A stretch of 9,944 nucleotides of DNA, from contig OMQY01000065.1 in assembly GCA_900313405.1 (NCBI GenBank), forward strand, positions 1-9,944, read 5' to 3'. The notes under the pieces are model-generated. The model was given only the letters and a program-made list of their open reading frames with translations, made no database searches and was not told the DNA's origin. Source of the stretch: an uncultured Eubacteriales bacterium (GTDB lineage Bacteria > Bacillota_A > Clostridia > Saccharofermentanales > Saccharofermentanaceae). Positions 1 to 6,823 of the stretch are shown here, piece after piece. Every line of letters starts with the position of its first letter. Position 1 is the first letter of the stretch. Position numbers and translations under genes: made by a program.

Positions 1-701
1 ATAACTGACCGTTCTATATCGGTACCGGGGAGACAGAACTCCTCGGTTTTCTCTATCTTGCCGCCTAATTCCCTGAGTGCAGCTTCGGACCTTGCCGTCT
101 CCTCTTCCGAATGTCCCTTCATGGCAAGAAATACTCCACCCACCTTAACAAACGGGAGACAGTATTCGCATAATACAGGCAAAGAAGCCACTGCTCTGGC
201 TGTAGCAATATCGTATCTCTCGCGGTGAGACTTGTCCTTCCCGGCATCCTCGGCGCGGCTGTGAGCTGTCCTGATGCCCTTCAGATCGAGCTCCGCACAG
301 ACATCATCCAGGAAATTGAGACGTTTACGGAGTGAATCCAGAAGCGTAACCTTAATATCGGGGAGCATGATCTTAAGAGGGATACCCGGGAAGCCTGCTC
401 CGGTACCGACATCGATAAGAGTAAGATCACGCCTTCCTGCAGCCTTCATCTCAGCTTCTATATGCTTAATGATGGTCATGGAATCCACATAGTGAAGTAA
501 TGCTACTCCCCTGTCATCGAGGATATTGGTGAGATTCATGACCTTGTTGCGCTCTCTGAGCATATTGGCATACTTGACCAAGGCTCCGGCCCGGTCATCA
601 TCAACATCTGTACCGATGCCCTCTGCACCCTCTTTGATAAGTGCTATCAGCCTTGAATCGTCATATTCCCCGATCATATCCGCTTCCTTATTGTCCGCCA
701 T
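1..701 (-). CDS. rsmG: 16S rRNA (guanine-N7) methyltransferase RsmG, 3' end cut by window edge
   Basis: RsmG (GidB) methylates N7 of a guanine in the 530 loop of 16S rRNA (G527 in E. coli numbering) using S-adenosylmethionine. I translated 233 codons by hand. The SAM-binding glycine motif DVGTGAGFPG is at residues 97-106, followed by the family pattern LLDSLRKRLNFL (120-131), an ATARAVA stretch near 167-173 and a MKG motif near 194-196. The family is usually about 240 residues, so only the extreme C-terminus is missing beyond base 1. The ATG at 701 lies inside the 3' end of mnmG (14 bp overlap), with AAGAGG about 10 bases upstream. A second ATG at 677 (residue 9) has AAGGA at 7 bases and is a possible alternative. 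It is the last visible gene of the rnpA-to-rsmG run, so it is probably translated from the long downstream transcript. Identification is firm. Confidence 0.96.
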   Translation of the reverse strand, partial: MADNKEADMIGEYDDSRLIALIKEGAEGIGTDVDDDRAGALVKYANMLRERNKVMNLTNILDDRGVALLHYVDSMTIIKHIEAEMKAAGRRDLTLIDVGTGAGFPGIPLKIMLPDIKVTLLDSLRKRLNFLDDVCAELDLKGIRTAHSRAEDAGKDKSHRERYDIATARAVASLPVLCEYCLPFVKVGGVFLAMKGHSEEETARSEAALRELGGKIEKTEEFCLPGTDIERSV

Positions 702-2622
702 CTTTGTCTTTCCTCTTCTTCAATTCGAGATATACGAGCAACACCTGTATATCCGCAGGAGATACCCCGGATATCCTCGATGCCTGTCCGACATTCTCCG
801 GCCTCATCTTATTGAGCTTCTGACCCGCTTCGAGCCTTAAGCCTCCGATCGCCTCATAATCGATGTCCTGCGGGAGCTTCTTATTCTCCAGTTCTGAGAA
901 CTTGGCGATCTTATCCTTCTCGAGCTTAAGATATCCCTCATACTTTATATCTGTCTGCACAGCGAAAATAACATCATCAGACAAAGGCTTTCGCTCCTTA
1001 TCGACGGGAGCCAGGAGTTCATAACTGACCTGCGGACGCTTGATGAGCTCGGCGAGGGATATCCCCGACGGAGGTCTTACGGAACCGACACTCTCCAGAA
1101 GTGCGGCAAGTTCATCTGACGGTGCGATAAAAGTCGAAGCGAGTCTGTCCTTCTCTTCATCGATCCTGCGTTGTTTCTCCTCGTAAAGAGCAAATCTCTC
1201 ATCGTCTACGAGACCGACCATATGTCCTATGGGTGTCAGTCTTGCGTCACAATTGTCCTGCCTGAGGAATAATCTGTATTCGGCCCTGGATGTCATCATC
1301 CGGTACGGTTCCTGAGTGCCCTTAGTGACAAGATCATCTATCAGCACACCGATATAAGCCTGTGAACGGTCAAGGATAAGCTCCTCCCGTCCCAGGAAAG
1401 ACAGAGCGGCATTGATCCCTGCTATTATTCCCTGCCCGGCAGCTTCTTCATAACCAGATGACCCGTTTATCTGTCCGGCAGTATAAAGCCCTCCGACGAT
1501 CTTCGATTCAAGAGTCGGCCTTACCGACAGCGGATCTACGAGATCGTATTCGATGGCATATGCACTTCTTTGAATATGAGCATTCTCAAGTCCCGGCAAT
1601 GACCGTACCATCTTGATCTGTATTTCCTCGGGAAGACTCGTGGAAAAGCCCTGAAGATACATCTCCTCCGTATCTCTGCCCAAAGGCTCCACAAAGATCT
1701 GATGCCTGTTCTTATCGGCAAATCTCATGAACTTGTCTTCTATCGAAGGACAGTACCTGGGACCGATCCCCGTGATCACTCCGCTATAGAGAGGCGAGCG
1801 ATCCATGTTGGCTTCAATGACCTCTCTGGTCTCATCCGTCGTCCACACTGACCAACAGGGCACCTGTTCTTCGGGAACCTTTCCGCCACGCATCTCATTA
1901 TCATACGAGAATGGCGGAACATCGTGTTCTCCGTCCTGTCTCGTAAGCTTGTCATAATCGACTGTCCTGCCGTTGACCCTTACCGGGGTGCCGGTCTTAA
2001 ATCGCAGCAACGGTACGCCTGCGTCAGCAAGTGAGGATGACAATCCTACAGATCTGGAGAGCCCGTCGGGTCCTGTAAGTGCTATGACTTCTCCCCTTAT
2101 CGTTCTGGATTCCATATATGTTCCCGAACAGATGACCACTCTGGATGCGCGGTAGACTGCGTGACTCTCTGTCATTACTCCGCATACCTTGCCGTTATCA
2201 GTCAGCAGATGAGTTATATGTGCCTGGCGTATCAGAAGGTTATCCGTCTTCTCGAGAAGACACTTCATCGCATGAGAATATGAATTGCGATCCATCTGGG
2301 CTCTCGGAGAATATACCGCAGGCCCCTTGGATCTGTTGAGCATACGCATCTGGATACAGCACCTGTCGGCAACTTTGCCCATGATCCCGCCCAATGCATC
2401 GATCTCTCTTACGAGCTGTCCCTTGGCAGTACCTCCTATGCTCGGATTACACGGCAGGTTCGCTATGGAATCCAGGTGGAGTGTGAAAAGGACCGTATTG
2501 AGCCCCAGCTTCGCACAGGCATGTGCGGCCTCACAGCCGGCATGCCCCGCACCGACTACTGCGGCGTCAAACTCACCTGCATAATATGCATTCGAGGTCA
2601 TAAGTGCTTCTTCGATATTCAT
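688..2622 (-). CDS. mnmG: tRNA uridine-5-carboxymethylaminomethyl modification enzyme MnmG (GidA)
   Basis: MnmG is the FAD- and NADH-binding partner of MnmE. The complex installs the (carboxymethyl)aminomethyl group on C5 of the wobble uridine of certain tRNAs. The 644-residue product has the FAD dinucleotide-binding motif GAGHAG (24-29), LPCNPSIGG (56-64), the first family signature GPRYCPSIEDK (287-297) and the second AGQINGSSGYEEAAGQG (382-398). Cys58 and Cys291 sit where I recall the catalytic cysteines of E. coli MnmG (47 and 277). The C-terminal helical region that contacts MnmE and tRNA is present (about 560-630). Length is normal for the family. The ATG at 2622 follows the mnmE stop by one base (TGATATG), which suggests translational coupling. 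Its upstream AGG is weak, and an in-frame ATG at 2601 would give an N-terminus of more typical length, so the exact start is uncertain. Confidence 0.98.
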   Translation of the reverse strand: MNIEEALMTSNAYYAGEFDAAVVGAGHAGCEAAHACAKLGLNTVLFTLHLDSIANLPCNPSIGGTAKGQLVREIDALGGIMGKVADRCCIQMRMLNRSKGPAVYSPRAQMDRNSYSHAMKCLLEKTDNLLIRQAHITHLLTDNGKVCGVMTESHAVYRASRVVICSGTYMESRTIRGEVIALTGPDGLSRSVGLSSSLADAGVPLLRFKTGTPVRVNGRTVDYDKLTRQDGEHDVPPFSYDNEMRGGKVPEEQVPCWSVWTTDETREVIEANMDRSPLYSGVITGIGPRYCPSIEDKFMRFADKNRHQIFVEPLGRDTEEMYLQGFSTSLPEEIQIKMVRSLPGLENAHIQRSAYAIEYDLVDPLSVRPTLESKIVGGLYTAGQINGSSGYEEAAGQGIIAGINAALSFLGREELILDRSQAYIGVLIDDLVTKGTQEPYRMMTSRAEYRLFLRQDNCDARLTPIGHMVGLVDDERFALYEEKQRRIDEEKDRLASTFIAPSDELAALLESVGSVRPPSGISLAELIKRPQVSYELLAPVDKERKPLSDDVIFAVQTDIKYEGYLKLEKDKIAKFSELENKKLPQDIDYEAIGGLRLEAGQKLNKMRPENVGQASRISGVSPADIQVLLVYLELKKRKDKDGGQ

Positions 2623-2623
2623 A

Positions 2624-4063
2624 TCATTTACCTATACAGAATCCGGCAAAGATCGTATCCGCGAGCTGAGCAGATACGGTCTTGCCTGTAATCTTTCCTA
2701 TATCGTCCAGCGATGCCCTGATGACGGAAGACATAATGTCTACCCCAAGGCCGCCTTCAGCCGTAGCCAAAGCCATATCGAGTCTCTCAGTCGCAGATGC
2801 CAGAAGGTCGCTGTGCCTCTTAGCCAGTACTATTATCTCGGACGAATTTGATCCGCCGGCCTTCTCGTAAAACTCAGTTATTATCTGTCGTACCGGTTCT
2901 GTGCCGGCCCCTGTGATACCGTCACCGTCCGTCGATACTTCTGCTACGGATGTGATCCCGAGACTCTTCGCCTCAGCCTTGATCCGCTCACTCCCGGGAT
3001 TGATGCCGAGGTCAGACTTACTGAAGACGAGTGTTACATTCGAATTATCCTTACCGGAATAAAGCTCTCTCATCTGTCTCAGTATCTCTTCCTCATTCTC
3101 ATCGCATGCGGCAAGGTAAACAACTATATCCGCCTCATCACACGCCTTACGTGCGCGTTCGACACCGATCGCTTCTACCTTGTCTCCCGTCTGTCTGATA
3201 CCGGCGGTATCGATCAGCGTCACAGGGATACCGTTTATCTGTGTCAGAAGCTCCAGTGTATCTCTTGTAGTTCCCGGGATGTCTGTTACGATAGCCCTGT
3301 CGTAGCCCGCCAGCGCATTAAGGAGGCTGCTCTTGCCGCTGTTCGGCATGCCGCAGAGTACCACCCGCATACTCTCCGTAAGTATCCTTCCCTTAGCGTA
3401 GCTGTCACGGAGTGAAGCCGTAATATCACGCGCCTGCCTTGTTAATCGAACGACCTCATCGTCATTCTCGGGAGTGTCATCGTGCTCAGGGAACTCTACG
3501 ATCATCTCGATGAGCGCCATAGCCCTGTAAAGCCTCTCTTCCGCTTCGGCGAGTCTGGAAGACAGCCGTCCGTTAAGCTGGGAATTAGCCGCACGAAGCG
3601 CAGCGGACGACTCGGCATTTATAACGTTCATTACCGCTTCCGCCTCATTGATATCGAGCTTGCCCATCGCGAAAGCAGTCTTCGTAAACTCTCCGGGATC
3701 GGCATATCTCATACCGTTATCTGTCAGGACACTTAAAATCTCCTGTTTAACGGCACTGCCGCCATGACAGGAGATGTCAGCCATCTCGCTGCCCGTATAA
3801 GAATGGGGAGCGACATAGCGTGTTATTATTATCTTGTCTATCGAATTCCCGTTAGCGGGATCGAAGAAATCCGCATAAGCAGATGTATAGCCCGGCATCT
3901 GTGATACACTGGTCGCATCAGATGATGTCCTGATGATCTTCACGCATCGATCAAGTATCTTTCCCGCACCTTCCCCTGATACTCTTATCATCGCGATCCC
4001 GGAAGCTCCGGGCGGTGTAGAGCATGCACAGAAAGGTCTGTTGTCAGATACCGCCATACTCAT
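2624..4063 (-). CDS. mnmE: tRNA modification GTPase MnmE (TrmE)
   Basis: MnmE is a potassium-activated GTPase that dimerises through its G domains and works with MnmG in wobble-uridine modification. The 479-residue product has the N-terminal formyl-THF-binding-like domain (about 8-125), a helical domain interrupted by the G domain, and the C-terminal CIGK motif (476-479) with its conserved cysteine. G-domain motifs visible are P-loop GMPNSGKS (238-245), with Asn241 at the position that binds K+ in the family, the G2 loop DIPGTTRD (261-268) and G3 DTAG (285-288). The base-recognition G4 motif reads SKSD (348-351) instead of the usual NKxD. The G5 region reads VSTDGDGI instead of the common SAK type. 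The start at 4063 has GAGAGG five bases upstream; Met3 is an alternative at 11 bases. It sits 21 bp after jag and 1 bp before mnmG, as expected for an operon of two partner enzymes. Confidence 0.98.
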   Translation of the reverse strand: MSMAVSDNRPFCACSTPPGASGIAMIRVSGEGAGKILDRCVKIIRTSSDATSVSQMPGYTSAYADFFDPANGNSIDKIIITRYVAPHSYTGSEMADISCHGGSAVKQEILSVLTDNGMRYADPGEFTKTAFAMGKLDINEAEAVMNVINAESSAALRAANSQLNGRLSSRLAEAEERLYRAMALIEMIVEFPEHDDTPENDDEVVRLTRQARDITASLRDSYAKGRILTESMRVVLCGMPNSGKSSLLNALAGYDRAIVTDIPGTTRDTLELLTQINGIPVTLIDTAGIRQTGDKVEAIGVERARKACDEADIVVYLAACDENEEEILRQMRELYSGKDNSNVTLVFSKSDLGINPGSERIKAEAKSLGITSVAEVSTDGDGITGAGTEPVRQIITEFYEKAGGSNSSEIIVLAKRHSDLLASATERLDMALATAEGGLGVDIMSSVIRASLDDIGKITGKTVSAQLADTIFAGFCIGK

Positions 4064-4084
4064 ATCATCCTCTCAGACGAAGAA

Positions 4085-4777
4085 TCAAACGGCAGGAGTA
4101 ACGATAACTCTTCTGTCAGGTTCTTCTCCCTCGCTGTGAGTTGTTACGCCGTCAACATTCTGAAGATAAGAATGAACGATCCTTCTCTCAGCAGGATTCA
4201 TCGACTCCATGGCAACCTTACGGCCTGTTCTCTTAGCCTTGGAAGCAGCCTTGTCAGCAAGATTCTTAAGTATCTGCTCTCTGTGTCTTCTGTATCCGCC
4301 TACATCAAGGTGAACATGAACGCGCTCCTCACTGTGACGATTGGCGATAAGGTTCGTCATGTAGGAGATAGCCTCGAGAGTCTCACCGTGACGTCCGATG
4401 GCGGCACCGCAGTCAGCACCGGATACGGAGATATAGATCGAATCATCCTCACGATAGGAGTCCATATTGCCGTGGATACCGATACCCGAGAGGACCTCGG
4501 CAACGAACTTGACTGCGGCATCCTCAGCCTCAGTTACCGCATCACCTTCATAGGATTCGTCGTCACCATAGTAGACGACCTCTTCCTCTTCTTCATCTTC
4601 CTCGATATCGGCTGTAACCTTGACCTCGGCCTCCTTGGATCCTAATCCGAGGAATCCGCCTGCAGGCTCCGTAATAACTTCGATCTTGGCATCTTCTCTT
4701 GATACGCCGAGTTCCTCGAGAGCTGCCTCTATAGCCTCATCAACAGTCTTGGCTGTCTTTGTAACCGTCTTTTCCAT
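4085..4777 (-). CDS. jag: RNA-binding protein KhpB/Jag (Jag-N, KH and R3H domains)
   Basis: KhpB (also Jag or EloR) is a cytoplasmic RNA-binding protein. In streptococci and related bacteria it pairs with KhpA and influences cell elongation and division; its RNA targets here are unknown. The 230-residue product shows three parts. The Jag-N domain (about 1-54) includes the GGFLGLGSKEAEV segment. A strongly acidic linker (57-87) contains runs such as DIEEDEEEEE. The RNA-binding half has a KH-type segment with the GxxG loop IGRHGE (127-132) and an R3H segment with MNPAERRIVHSYL (193-205), carrying the Arg and His that define R3H. The start at 4777 has GGAGG seven bases upstream. It follows yidC by 18 bp, the usual yidC-jag pairing of Gram-positive bacteria. 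The acidic linker is the only variable part. Identification is firm; biological role is by family. Confidence 0.95.
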   Translation of the reverse strand: MEKTVTKTAKTVDEAIEAALEELGVSREDAKIEVITEPAGGFLGLGSKEAEVKVTADIEEDEEEEEVVYYGDDESYEGDAVTEAEDAAVKFVAEVLSGIGIHGNMDSYREDDSIYISVSGADCGAAIGRHGETLEAISYMTNLIANRHSEERVHVHLDVGGYRRHREQILKNLADKAASKAKRTGRKVAMESMNPAERRIVHSYLQNVDGVTTHSEGEEPDRRVIVTPAV

Positions 4778-4795
4778 ATATGTGCCTCCGTATAA

Positions 4796-5914
4796 TTACT
4801 TGCGCTTCTTATTCTTATTGCCGTTCTTCTTGTTGCTGCCGTTTCCGGAACCGTTACCGGACTTTTTTGTCTGATTCTTCTTGTCCTGTTCCTTGTCGGC
4901 ATCATCGGCCTTCTTTTTCTTAAAGACTGCTTCCTTCTTAGCCTCGACCTCCGCCTTCTTAAGCTCATAAGGCTTAGTAAAGAGCACATAGACCATAAGC
5001 TGCGTGATGATGCCCATGATACCGCCGACTACCCAGTACAGACCCATTGCCGCAGGGAGCATGAAAGTCGTAGCGAGCATCATTATAGGCATAAGCCATG
5101 TCATCATCTGCATTGTCCTGGCATTGACGTCGTCCTGTACCTGACCGGAGAGCGCAGGATTATTCTTGGCTCTCTTCTTCTTTTCCTTCTCTTCCTTATA
5201 ACCGGGCTTGAGCATCTGCGACATCTTCATGGAGAAGATCTGGATGATAAGTACGAGCGCGGGGAAGATAAGGAGCGGGAAATACGTCCCGGGATCCTTG
5301 ACGAACTTTGCAGGATTGATGGAAGGTGTCCTCGTAAGATCTATGCCGAGGAAGTGCAGATCGATGATCTGCTTCATATTGATATATCCCTTGCCTACGC
5401 AGTACTGAAGCAGTTCGCTGCTGTTGTTAAGGGATCTGATAAGACCGATGTGATTCTTGGTGCTGACGCTTCCCGTGATGATGCCGCTGTCCTTAGCGAC
5501 CTTGATCATGGCGCGTACATTGCTCTTCGGAACCTGAGAAATGTAAACAAGAGGTCCGCTTACGATACGGTAGATAGGCCAGATAAAGAAGATCTGAAGG
5601 AAAGGCAGGAGACATCCGGAACAGCCCATCGCGCCGTTCTCCTGCTGGAGCTTCGTCAGCTCCTCCTGATACTTCTGCTTGTCGTGACCGTACTTACGCT
5701 GGAGTTCCGCCTGCTGACCTGACAGCGCCTGCATCTTGAGCATTGCCTTCTGGCTCTTGATGTTGAGCGGGATCATCAGGACTCTTATGAGTACCGTAAG
5801 TGCGATGATCGCGAGACCGTAATTACCGAAAAAGTTGTAGAAATGCCTGACCAGCCATCCGAAAAGGACATAAAGCGGGTCAAGGATCGACAGTTGAACA
5901 ATAAACTGATCCAT
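4796..5914 (-). CDS. yidC: Membrane protein insertase YidC/Oxa1/SpoIIIJ family
   Basis: YidC inserts and folds membrane proteins, alone or with SecYEG. The 372-residue product has a first hydrophobic helix at about 31-51 carrying Arg44 in LTVLIRVLMIPL, the conserved positive residue of the hydrophilic groove. A charged, helical cytoplasmic hairpin follows (about 52-92), then helices at about 101-126, 212-229, 272-288 and 290-313. This is the five-helix core without the large periplasmic domain of Proteobacteria. I see no lipobox cysteine near the N-terminus; the protein starts MDQFIVQLS and an early amphipathic segment precedes the first helix. The C-terminal 50 or so residues (319-372) are extremely lysine-rich and end in Gly-Asn-Ser-Lys repeats, compatible with ribosome contact as known for some YidC tails. 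GGGAG lies six bases before the ATG. The yidD stop codon is 12 bp upstream, so the two are probably coupled. Confidence 0.96.
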   Translation of the reverse strand: MDQFIVQLSILDPLYVLFGWLVRHFYNFFGNYGLAIIALTVLIRVLMIPLNIKSQKAMLKMQALSGQQAELQRKYGHDKQKYQEELTKLQQENGAMGCSGCLLPFLQIFFIWPIYRIVSGPLVYISQVPKSNVRAMIKVAKDSGIITGSVSTKNHIGLIRSLNNSSELLQYCVGKGYINMKQIIDLHFLGIDLTRTPSINPAKFVKDPGTYFPLLIFPALVLIIQIFSMKMSQMLKPGYKEEKEKKKRAKNNPALSGQVQDDVNARTMQMMTWLMPIMMLATTFMLPAAMGLYWVVGGIMGIITQLMVYVLFTKPYELKKAEVEAKKEAVFKKKKADDADKEQDKKNQTKKSGNGSGNGSNKKNGNKNKKRK

Positions 5915-5926
5915 TATTATCTCCCA

Positions 5927-6139
5927 TCAGCGAACAGGATCGTAGCCGCCCTTCGAGAACGGATTACATCTCAATATTCGCCATATTCCGCGGGGCAAGC
6001 CCCTCAGAACACCATATTTTTCCAAACATCCGATCATGTATTCGGAGCAGGTCGGCTGATATTTACACAAATGACCAAGCGAAGGAGAGATATGCTTCTG
6101 ATATCCTCTGATCAGCTTAATCAATGCTCGAGCCAACAT
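5927..6139 (-). CDS. yidD: Membrane protein insertion efficiency factor YidD
   Basis: YidD is a small membrane-associated protein that aids YidC-dependent insertion; it was first found between rnpA and yidC in E. coli. The 70-residue product is full length for the family. It has an N-terminal amphipathic basic segment (1-12), the block YQKHISPSLG (13-22), Cys25, the PTCSEY motif (29-34), and the C-terminal pattern ILRCNPFSKGGYDPV (55-69). Cysteines 25, 31 and 58 occupy the conserved positions. The start overlaps the end of rnpA by 23 bp in another frame. A strong GGAGG six bases before the ATG lies within rnpA codons, which fixes this start. The gene ends 12 bp before yidC, and its TGA is immediately followed by the yidC ribosome binding site. 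Identification is firm. Confidence 0.96.
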   Translation of the reverse strand: MLARALIKLIRGYQKHISPSLGHLCKYQPTCSEYMIGCLEKYGVLRGLPRGIWRILRCNPFSKGGYDPVR

Positions 6140-6515
6140 CTGTTTCCTCCGATGTTATCGCATGAAGTCTTCCCAGCAGCACCTCAGTCTCTCGTGCTAT
6201 CTCACTGTAGGAAGGCATCGTCTCGGACGGCTTCAGGGTAAAGACTATATCGCTTCCCGACTTTATTCTCGGCTCGAGGCGCCGGTACGCCTCACGCATA
6301 AGTCTCCGGGCTCTGTTACGCCCGACTGCCCCCAACTGCTTCTTGTTAGCACAGAACCCCACACGGATCAGATCCTGCGGGATTATCGTATTGTTGTGCT
6401 TCAGCCCTTTACGGCGTTTGAAGCAGTGGACCGTCAAGTATTTTCCTGTCGCAAAGCTTCCGTGTCGGTAAACTCGTGAAAATTCATAATTAAACCTTAG
6501 CGGAACGGAATTCAA
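6117..6515 (-). CDS. rnpA: Ribonuclease P protein component RnpA
   Basis: RnpA is the protein cofactor of the RNase P ribozyme, which removes 5' leaders from pre-tRNAs. The 132-residue product has the early LRFNYEFSRVYRHG segment (6-19) and the family RNR motif GRNRARRLMREAYR (65-78), rich in the arginines that contact the RNA. Length is within the normal range of about 110-140. The start is a TTG at 6515: no in-frame ATG exists until well inside the protein (Met73), while AGGAGT stands 8 bases upstream of the TTG. The last dozen codons carry the yidD start and its ribosome binding site. It lies 54 bp after rpmH, behind a terminator-like hairpin, so its expression is probably lower than that of L34. 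The short acidic C-terminal tail is not family-conserved as far as I can tell. Confidence 0.96.
   Translation of the reverse strand: MNSVPLRFNYEFSRVYRHGSFATGKYLTVHCFKRRKGLKHNNTIIPQDLIRVGFCANKKQLGAVGRNRARRLMREAYRRLEPRIKSGSDIVFTLKPSETMPSYSEIARETEVLLGRLHAITSEETDVGSSID
6146..6150 (-). promoter_or_regulatory. yidD ribosome binding site inside rnpA
   Basis: On the minus strand GGAGG sits six bases before the yidD ATG, within rnpA codons for Ser-Glu-Glu near its C-terminus. Ribosomes finishing rnpA would pass over it, so translation of the two genes may be coupled. Confidence 0.8.
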
Positions 6516-6522
6516 TATCGTG

Positions 6523-6528
6523 ACTCCT
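6523..6528 (-). promoter_or_regulatory. rnpA ribosome binding site defining a TTG start
   Basis: On the minus strand the bases read AGGAGT, 7 to 8 bases before the TTG at 6515. This is the only good Shine-Dalgarno match upstream of the first conserved RnpA residues and supports the non-ATG start. Confidence 0.8.
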
Positions 6529-6540
6529 GTCTATGCGATC

Positions 6541-6571
6541 ATAAAAAGAAAGGACCACTGGGGTGATCCTT
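6541..6571 (-). terminator. Hairpin plus T-tract after rpmH: probable terminator or attenuator
   Basis: Read on the minus strand, AAGGATCAC and GTGGTCCTT form a 9-pair stem (one G-T pair) closed by a CCCA loop, followed directly by TCTTTTTAT. The stem starts in the last two bases of the rpmH TAA. This is the form of an intrinsic terminator. Because rnpA has no obvious strong promoter of its own in the 54 bp gap, it is more likely a partial terminator that lowers transcription into rnpA and the genes beyond than a complete stop. Confidence 0.75.
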
Positions 6572-6704
6572 ATGCAGCAAGCTTCTTTCTGCCCTTTGCT
6601 CTTCTTCTTGCGAGAACATCGCGTCCGCTTGCTGTGGACATCCTTGCACGGAAACCGTGAACCTTGGATCTGTGTCTCTTCTTAGGCTGATAGGTCATCT
6701 TCAT
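6570..6704 (-). CDS. rpmH: Large ribosomal subunit protein bL34
   Basis: bL34 is a small, very basic protein of the 50S subunit. The reading frame encodes 44 residues, beginning [18 protein letters not shown] and ending [12 protein letters not shown]. This matches the family throughout, with the usual length of 44-46 residues. The ATG at 6704 has GGAGGA about 9 bases upstream. Met3 (6698) is a less likely start because its spacing would be about 15 bases. The gene has its own strong promoter (6779-6807) and a terminator-like hairpin starting at its stop codon, so a short monocistronic rpmH mRNA is expected along with readthrough into rnpA. Position 3, usually Arg in this family (KRTYQP), is Met here. 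Confidence 0.97.
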   Translation of the reverse strand: MKMTYQPKKRHRSKVHGFRARMSTASGRDVLARRRAKGRKKLAA

Positions 6705-6778
6705 AGTCGTTATCCTCCATCTCTATATCAGGCGCCGTAAAAGCGCATAGTAGCCCATTGGACATAATTAACTCAAAG

Positions 6779-6807
6779 ATTTTACTACCCATTTCCGCAA
6801 GTGTCAA
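6779..6807 (-). promoter_or_regulatory. Sigma-A type promoter of rpmH
   Basis: On the minus strand a perfect -35 hexamer TTGACA (6807-6802) is followed by a 17 base spacer and TAAAAT (6784-6779), five of six matches to the -10 consensus. Transcription would start near 6772 and give a leader of roughly 70 bases before rpmH. The -35 lies only 16 bases after the stop codon of the upstream gene, and no terminator separates them. Confidence 0.85.
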
Positions 6808-6823
6808 GGAGGATGTTGACGTC

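Noticed and set aside
4136..4645. Plus-strand open frame of 169 codons
   Set aside because: It is antisense to the KH, R3H and linker regions of jag, which is clearly the real gene. No ribosome binding site or family resemblance was seen.
6732..6746. GCGC repeat pair in the rpmH leader as a possible structured regulator
   Set aside because: The stem is only four pairs and I see no larger fold or known ribosomal leader motif.
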